Source of the DNA: Devosia sp.
GTDB lineage: Bacteria > Pseudomonadota > Alphaproteobacteria > Rhizobiales > Devosiaceae
Length of the DNA stretch: 9,806 nucleotides
Assembly: GCA_028290245.1 (NCBI GenBank)
Contig: JAQGKG010000048.1
Span: 1-9,806 of the forward strand
Reading direction: 5' to 3'
In this document: positions 7,844 to 9,806 of the stretch, in pieces
Layout of the letters: the number at the start of each line of letters is the position of its first letter
Position numbering within the stretch: position 1 is the first letter of the stretch
Position numbers and translations under genes: made by a program
The notes under the pieces: model-generated
Seen by the model: the letters and a program-made list of their open reading frames with translations, nothing else
Told to the model about the DNA's origin: nothing
Database searches by the model: none

Positions 7844-8944
7844 ATGCAGCTTTCCAACCGGGTTCTTCCCAAGCTCGTCCTCCCCACCGTCTTCTTTGGC
7901 TATGCCCTTTGGGTCAGCGGCAGCTTTATCGTTGACGCTAGCCAGTATGAGAAGGAGCTTCCTTCCGGCGTCGCCAGCGTCGTCGATGGCCAATTCACCG
8001 CGAAGTTGGAAGGCATCTATAAGGACCGCTTGCCCTATCGATCGGTCTCGACTGACCTGCTCGGCGCGGCGCGCTATCTCATCTTTGGTGAGGGCCGCAA
8101 GGGCGTCGTCGTCGGCAAGGACGGCTGGCTGTTTTCCAGCGAGGAATACCGCGCTGCCAGCAACGAGCCCAGAAGCATTGCCGATGCTGTCAACATGGTG
8201 GCCAACGTTCGCGACCAGTTGGCGGCCCGGGGAACCGATCTTGTCGTGCTGCCGCTGCCGGCCAAGGCCGACATTTACCGCGAACATACTTCCTATCCGA
8301 GCTTAAGCAACGAGATGGAGGTTCGTTACGACAGTTTCCGCACAGCGCTCGCAGCTCAAGATATCAAGACTGTCGACGCGAGATCATCACTGCTTGCAGC
8401 TAAATCTGAAGGCGAGTTGTTTCTTAAAGGCGATACGCACTGGAGCCCCAAGGGTGCTTCCGTCGTTGCCGGTGCGACGGCCGAGGCAGCCGGATCGATG
8501 GTAGCGCCGGTCCCCTTTACCCTCTCAGAGGGAGAAACTCTTCCGGTCGAAGGTGATCTGACCAAGTTCATCGTCTCACCCCAATACGCCAGCTATGTCA
8601 GCCTTGCGCCGGAGCGGGTCACCCGTTTGCGCGCCTCAGCCGAACAGCCTGCAGACCTCACGGGAGCCGACCTGTTTGGTGGTCCGTCGATCGACGTCGC
8701 CCTGGTGGGCACCAGCTATAGCGCCAATGAAAACTGGAGCTTTGCAGCATCGCTGATGGGCGCCATGGGCGCCGATATCGTGAACTTTGCCGAGGAAGGT
8801 CACGGGCCCTTCCTGCCGATGCGGCAATACCTGGATAGCGACGTCGCTAGGGACACCCCGCCCAAGCTGGTGATCTGGGAGATCCCGGTGCGCTACCTCA
8901 CGGCTCCCGATGCTCTAGCGGCCATGACCGCCCAAGCGGAATAA
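7844..8944 (+). CDS. algJ: AlgJ-like SGNH-fold O-acetyltransferase
   Basis: Periplasmic, membrane-anchored acetylesterase/acetyltransferase of the AlgJ/AlgX group, working with AlgI to acetylate the polymer. Its 366 residues compare with about 391 for Pseudomonas AlgJ. There is an N-terminal signal anchor (about 8-28). The family motif GKDGWLFSSEEY starts at residue 91. The catalytic Asp-His pair is D197-T-H199 in KGDTHWSPKG, and the serine is S291 in VGTSYS; these sit almost exactly where Pseudomonas AlgJ has D190, H192 and S288. There is no C-terminal carbohydrate-binding module, which argues for AlgJ over AlgX (about 474 residues). The start is the ATG 9 bases after the algI stop; no strong ribosome binding site is seen, so coupling to algI is likely. 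The gene overlaps the next by 1 base (TAATG). Confidence 0.88.
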   Translation: MQLSNRVLPKLVLPTVFFGYALWVSGSFIVDASQYEKELPSGVASVVDGQFTAKLEGIYKDRLPYRSVSTDLLGAARYLIFGEGRKGVVVGKDGWLFSSEEYRAASNEPRSIADAVNMVANVRDQLAARGTDLVVLPLPAKADIYREHTSYPSLSNEMEVRYDSFRTALAAQDIKTVDARSSLLAAKSEGELFLKGDTHWSPKGASVVAGATAEAAGSMVAPVPFTLSEGETLPVEGDLTKFIVSPQYASYVSLAPERVTRLRASAEQPADLTGADLFGGPSIDVALVGTSYSANENWSFAASLMGAMGADIVNFAEEGHGPFLPMRQYLDSDVARDTPPKLVIWEIPVRYLTAPDALAAMTAQAE

Positions 8945-9708
8945 TGGAGATGACGAAATTGACATCCAAGAGCATTTTGATCGTATCTCTGCTGGCCGCG
9001 ACGCTGGGACAGCCGGTGTTGGCCCAGGACGCTCCGGCCCCCGTGCCTGCAGCGCGATCCACTGTGGCCGCCGGCACTACGCCGATTACCTTCAAGCCAT
9101 TTCGGCGAGGAATTACTGCAACGGTTCAACTGCCAGCGGGCTTGCAGACCGTTCGACGTAACTTGATCGCCGGTAAGCGTTTGCGCACTGCCGACCTTCG
9201 CGCCCTCGCCGATGCTGGTGACAGCTTGGCTCAGATGCGGTTTGCTAAGCAGCTTTCTGAAATGAGCGATCCGAGCCTGTTGCGGTCGCAAGTCCATTAC
9301 TATGCCATGGCGGCATATAACGGACGAGAAGGCGCCGTGCGGCCCTTGCTGTCGCTGCTGCGCAGTCAGGGCGCCACCCTTGATGCTTCGGTGCTGGCCA
9401 ATGCCGAGGCTGCGCTCCTCGCCCAAGTCTCTCACGGGCAGATCGACGCCATAGCGGGGCTCGCAAAATTCTACCTTACTGGAGCACCGTTCGGAGCCAA
9501 GCAGGCGGACGGTCAGGAAATGTTGACCAAGGTGGCTAGGGCGGGCGATGCCCAAGCGGCACTCGATCTGGCGTTGCAAATGATTGCTGAGCGCCCCGAC
9601 ACTGGTCGGCAAGACGCTCGCGAGTTCCTCGAAATTGCAGCGAACTCTGCCGATCTTGCCGTCAAGGCAACCGCAACGTCCCTGCTCCAGAGCGGCGGCG
9701 AGATCTGA
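8944..9708 (+). CDS. Small secreted protein with degenerate Sel1/TPR-like helical repeats, possible AlgK analogue
   Basis: Function not certain. The 254-residue protein starts with a signal peptide (basic start, hydrophobic about 10-24, cleavage near VLA-QD), then an Ala/Pro-rich linker. From about residue 70 it is all-helical, with Ala/Gly/Leu-rich repeats of Sel1 type: LADAGDSLAQMRFAKQL (88-104), YYAMAAYNGREGAVRPLLSLL, HGQIDAIAGLAKFYLTGAP and VARAGDAQAALDLALQMI (from 197), ending in AREFLEIAANSADLAVKA. In Pseudomonas the Sel1-repeat outer-membrane lipoprotein AlgK assembles the export complex, so an AlgK-like scaffold role fits the context. It differs in size (AlgK about 475) and contains no cysteine at all, so it cannot be lipid-anchored. 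A second in-frame ATG at 8950 is an equally possible start. Sel1 proteins have many roles, so this remains inference. Confidence 0.65.
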   Translation: MEMTKLTSKSILIVSLLAATLGQPVLAQDAPAPVPAARSTVAAGTTPITFKPFRRGITATVQLPAGLQTVRRNLIAGKRLRTADLRALADAGDSLAQMRFAKQLSEMSDPSLLRSQVHYYAMAAYNGREGAVRPLLSLLRSQGATLDASVLANAEAALLAQVSHGQIDAIAGLAKFYLTGAPFGAKQADGQEMLTKVARAGDAQAALDLALQMIAERPDTGRQDAREFLEIAANSADLAVKATATSLLQSGGEI

Positions 9709-9806
9709 ATGGCAAACTCAGTCACCTCTCGCCTGAACCTTCGTCTTCGCGCTACGGGCTTGGCTGTCGCCTTGATCGCCTTGGTGACAGCGACGACGGG
9801 CGCCCA
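9709..9806 (+). CDS. Start of an exported protein (3' end outside window)
   Basis: An ATG immediately follows the TGA of the preceding gene, with the purine-rich GGCGAGA a few bases upstream. The 32 complete codons encode a basic, polar start (MANSVTSRLNLRLRA) followed by a hydrophobic stretch (TGLAVALIALVTATTGA), a typical signal peptide or anchor. The frame stays open to the window edge. It is too short to identify. From position in the operon, candidates are a further periplasmic or outer-membrane alginate protein such as an AlgX, AlgF, AlgL or AlgE counterpart, but nothing in the sequence decides this. Confidence 0.65.
   Translation, partial: MANSVTSRLNLRLRATGLAVALIALVTATTGA

Noticed and set aside
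7268..8287. 339-codon open frame on the minus strand across algI and algJ
   Set aside because: It runs antisense through two genes with intact catalytic motifs. Its translation is polar and His/Gly/Asp-rich with no recognisable domain, as expected from the complement of third-position-biased codons.
7844..8944. Calling this gene AlgX rather than AlgJ
   Set aside because: The length, the catalytic residue positions and the absence of a C-terminal carbohydrate-binding module fit AlgJ better, although the two share a fold.
8893..9612. 239-codon minus-strand open frame opposite the Sel1-type gene
   Set aside because: The plus-strand frame has a signal peptide, repeats and exact coupling to its neighbours; the minus frame has none of these.
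1..9806. Search for RNA genes, CRISPR arrays, insertion sequences, terminators or internal promoters
   Set aside because: Coding sequence fills essentially the whole window. The largest gap is 10 bases, and I saw no direct-repeat array, transposase frame or hairpin followed by a T-run.

Overview
The window is one tightly packed, plus-strand gene cluster for an alginate-like exopolysaccharide. It contains nine genes: seven complete, one cut at the left edge (algD) and one cut at the right edge. Base composition is moderately high in G+C. The proteins are clear but distant relatives of the Pseudomonas/Azotobacter alginate proteins. The gene order differs from the pseudomonad order, and protein style and codon use suggest an alphaproteobacterium, possibly Hyphomicrobiales. 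That taxonomic guess is inference, because no rRNA or other marker is present.

Layout: 1-872 algD (C-terminal part); 875-2353 alg8; 2364-3461 alg44; 3458-4903 algA-like; 4896-6413 algG-like; 6413-7834 algI; 7844-8944 algJ-like; 8944-9708 a small secreted protein with degenerate Sel1-type helical repeats, possibly an AlgK analogue; 9709-9806 the start of another exported protein. Neighbouring genes overlap by 1-8 bases or lie 0-10 bases apart. They are therefore almost certainly one transcript with translational coupling. The promoter must lie upstream of the window. There is no intergenic space large enough to hold a promoter, terminator or RNA gene.

Working model from the known alginate pathway: AlgA makes GDP-mannose, AlgD oxidises it to GDP-mannuronate, and Alg8 with Alg44 polymerises and exports it across the inner membrane. 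The AlgG-like beta-helix protein, AlgI/AlgJ (O-acetylation) and the Sel1-type protein act in or at the periplasm. AlgE, AlgX, AlgL and AlgF are not recognised here and would be looked for downstream.

The striking point is that three proteins keep the family fold but appear to have lost the family's key functional residues. Alg44 has no PilZ RxxxR motif for cyclic di-GMP. The AlgA C-terminal cupin has lost the phosphomannose-isomerase metal ligands. The AlgG-like protein has lysine-leucine-glycine-proline where DPHD is expected. Alg8, AlgD, AlgI and AlgJ keep their catalytic motifs. This suggests a machine that polymerises and acetylates mannuronate (or a related sugar) but may not epimerise it and may not be gated by cyclic di-GMP in the usual way. 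The motif comparisons were made by eye against Pseudomonas sequences from memory.
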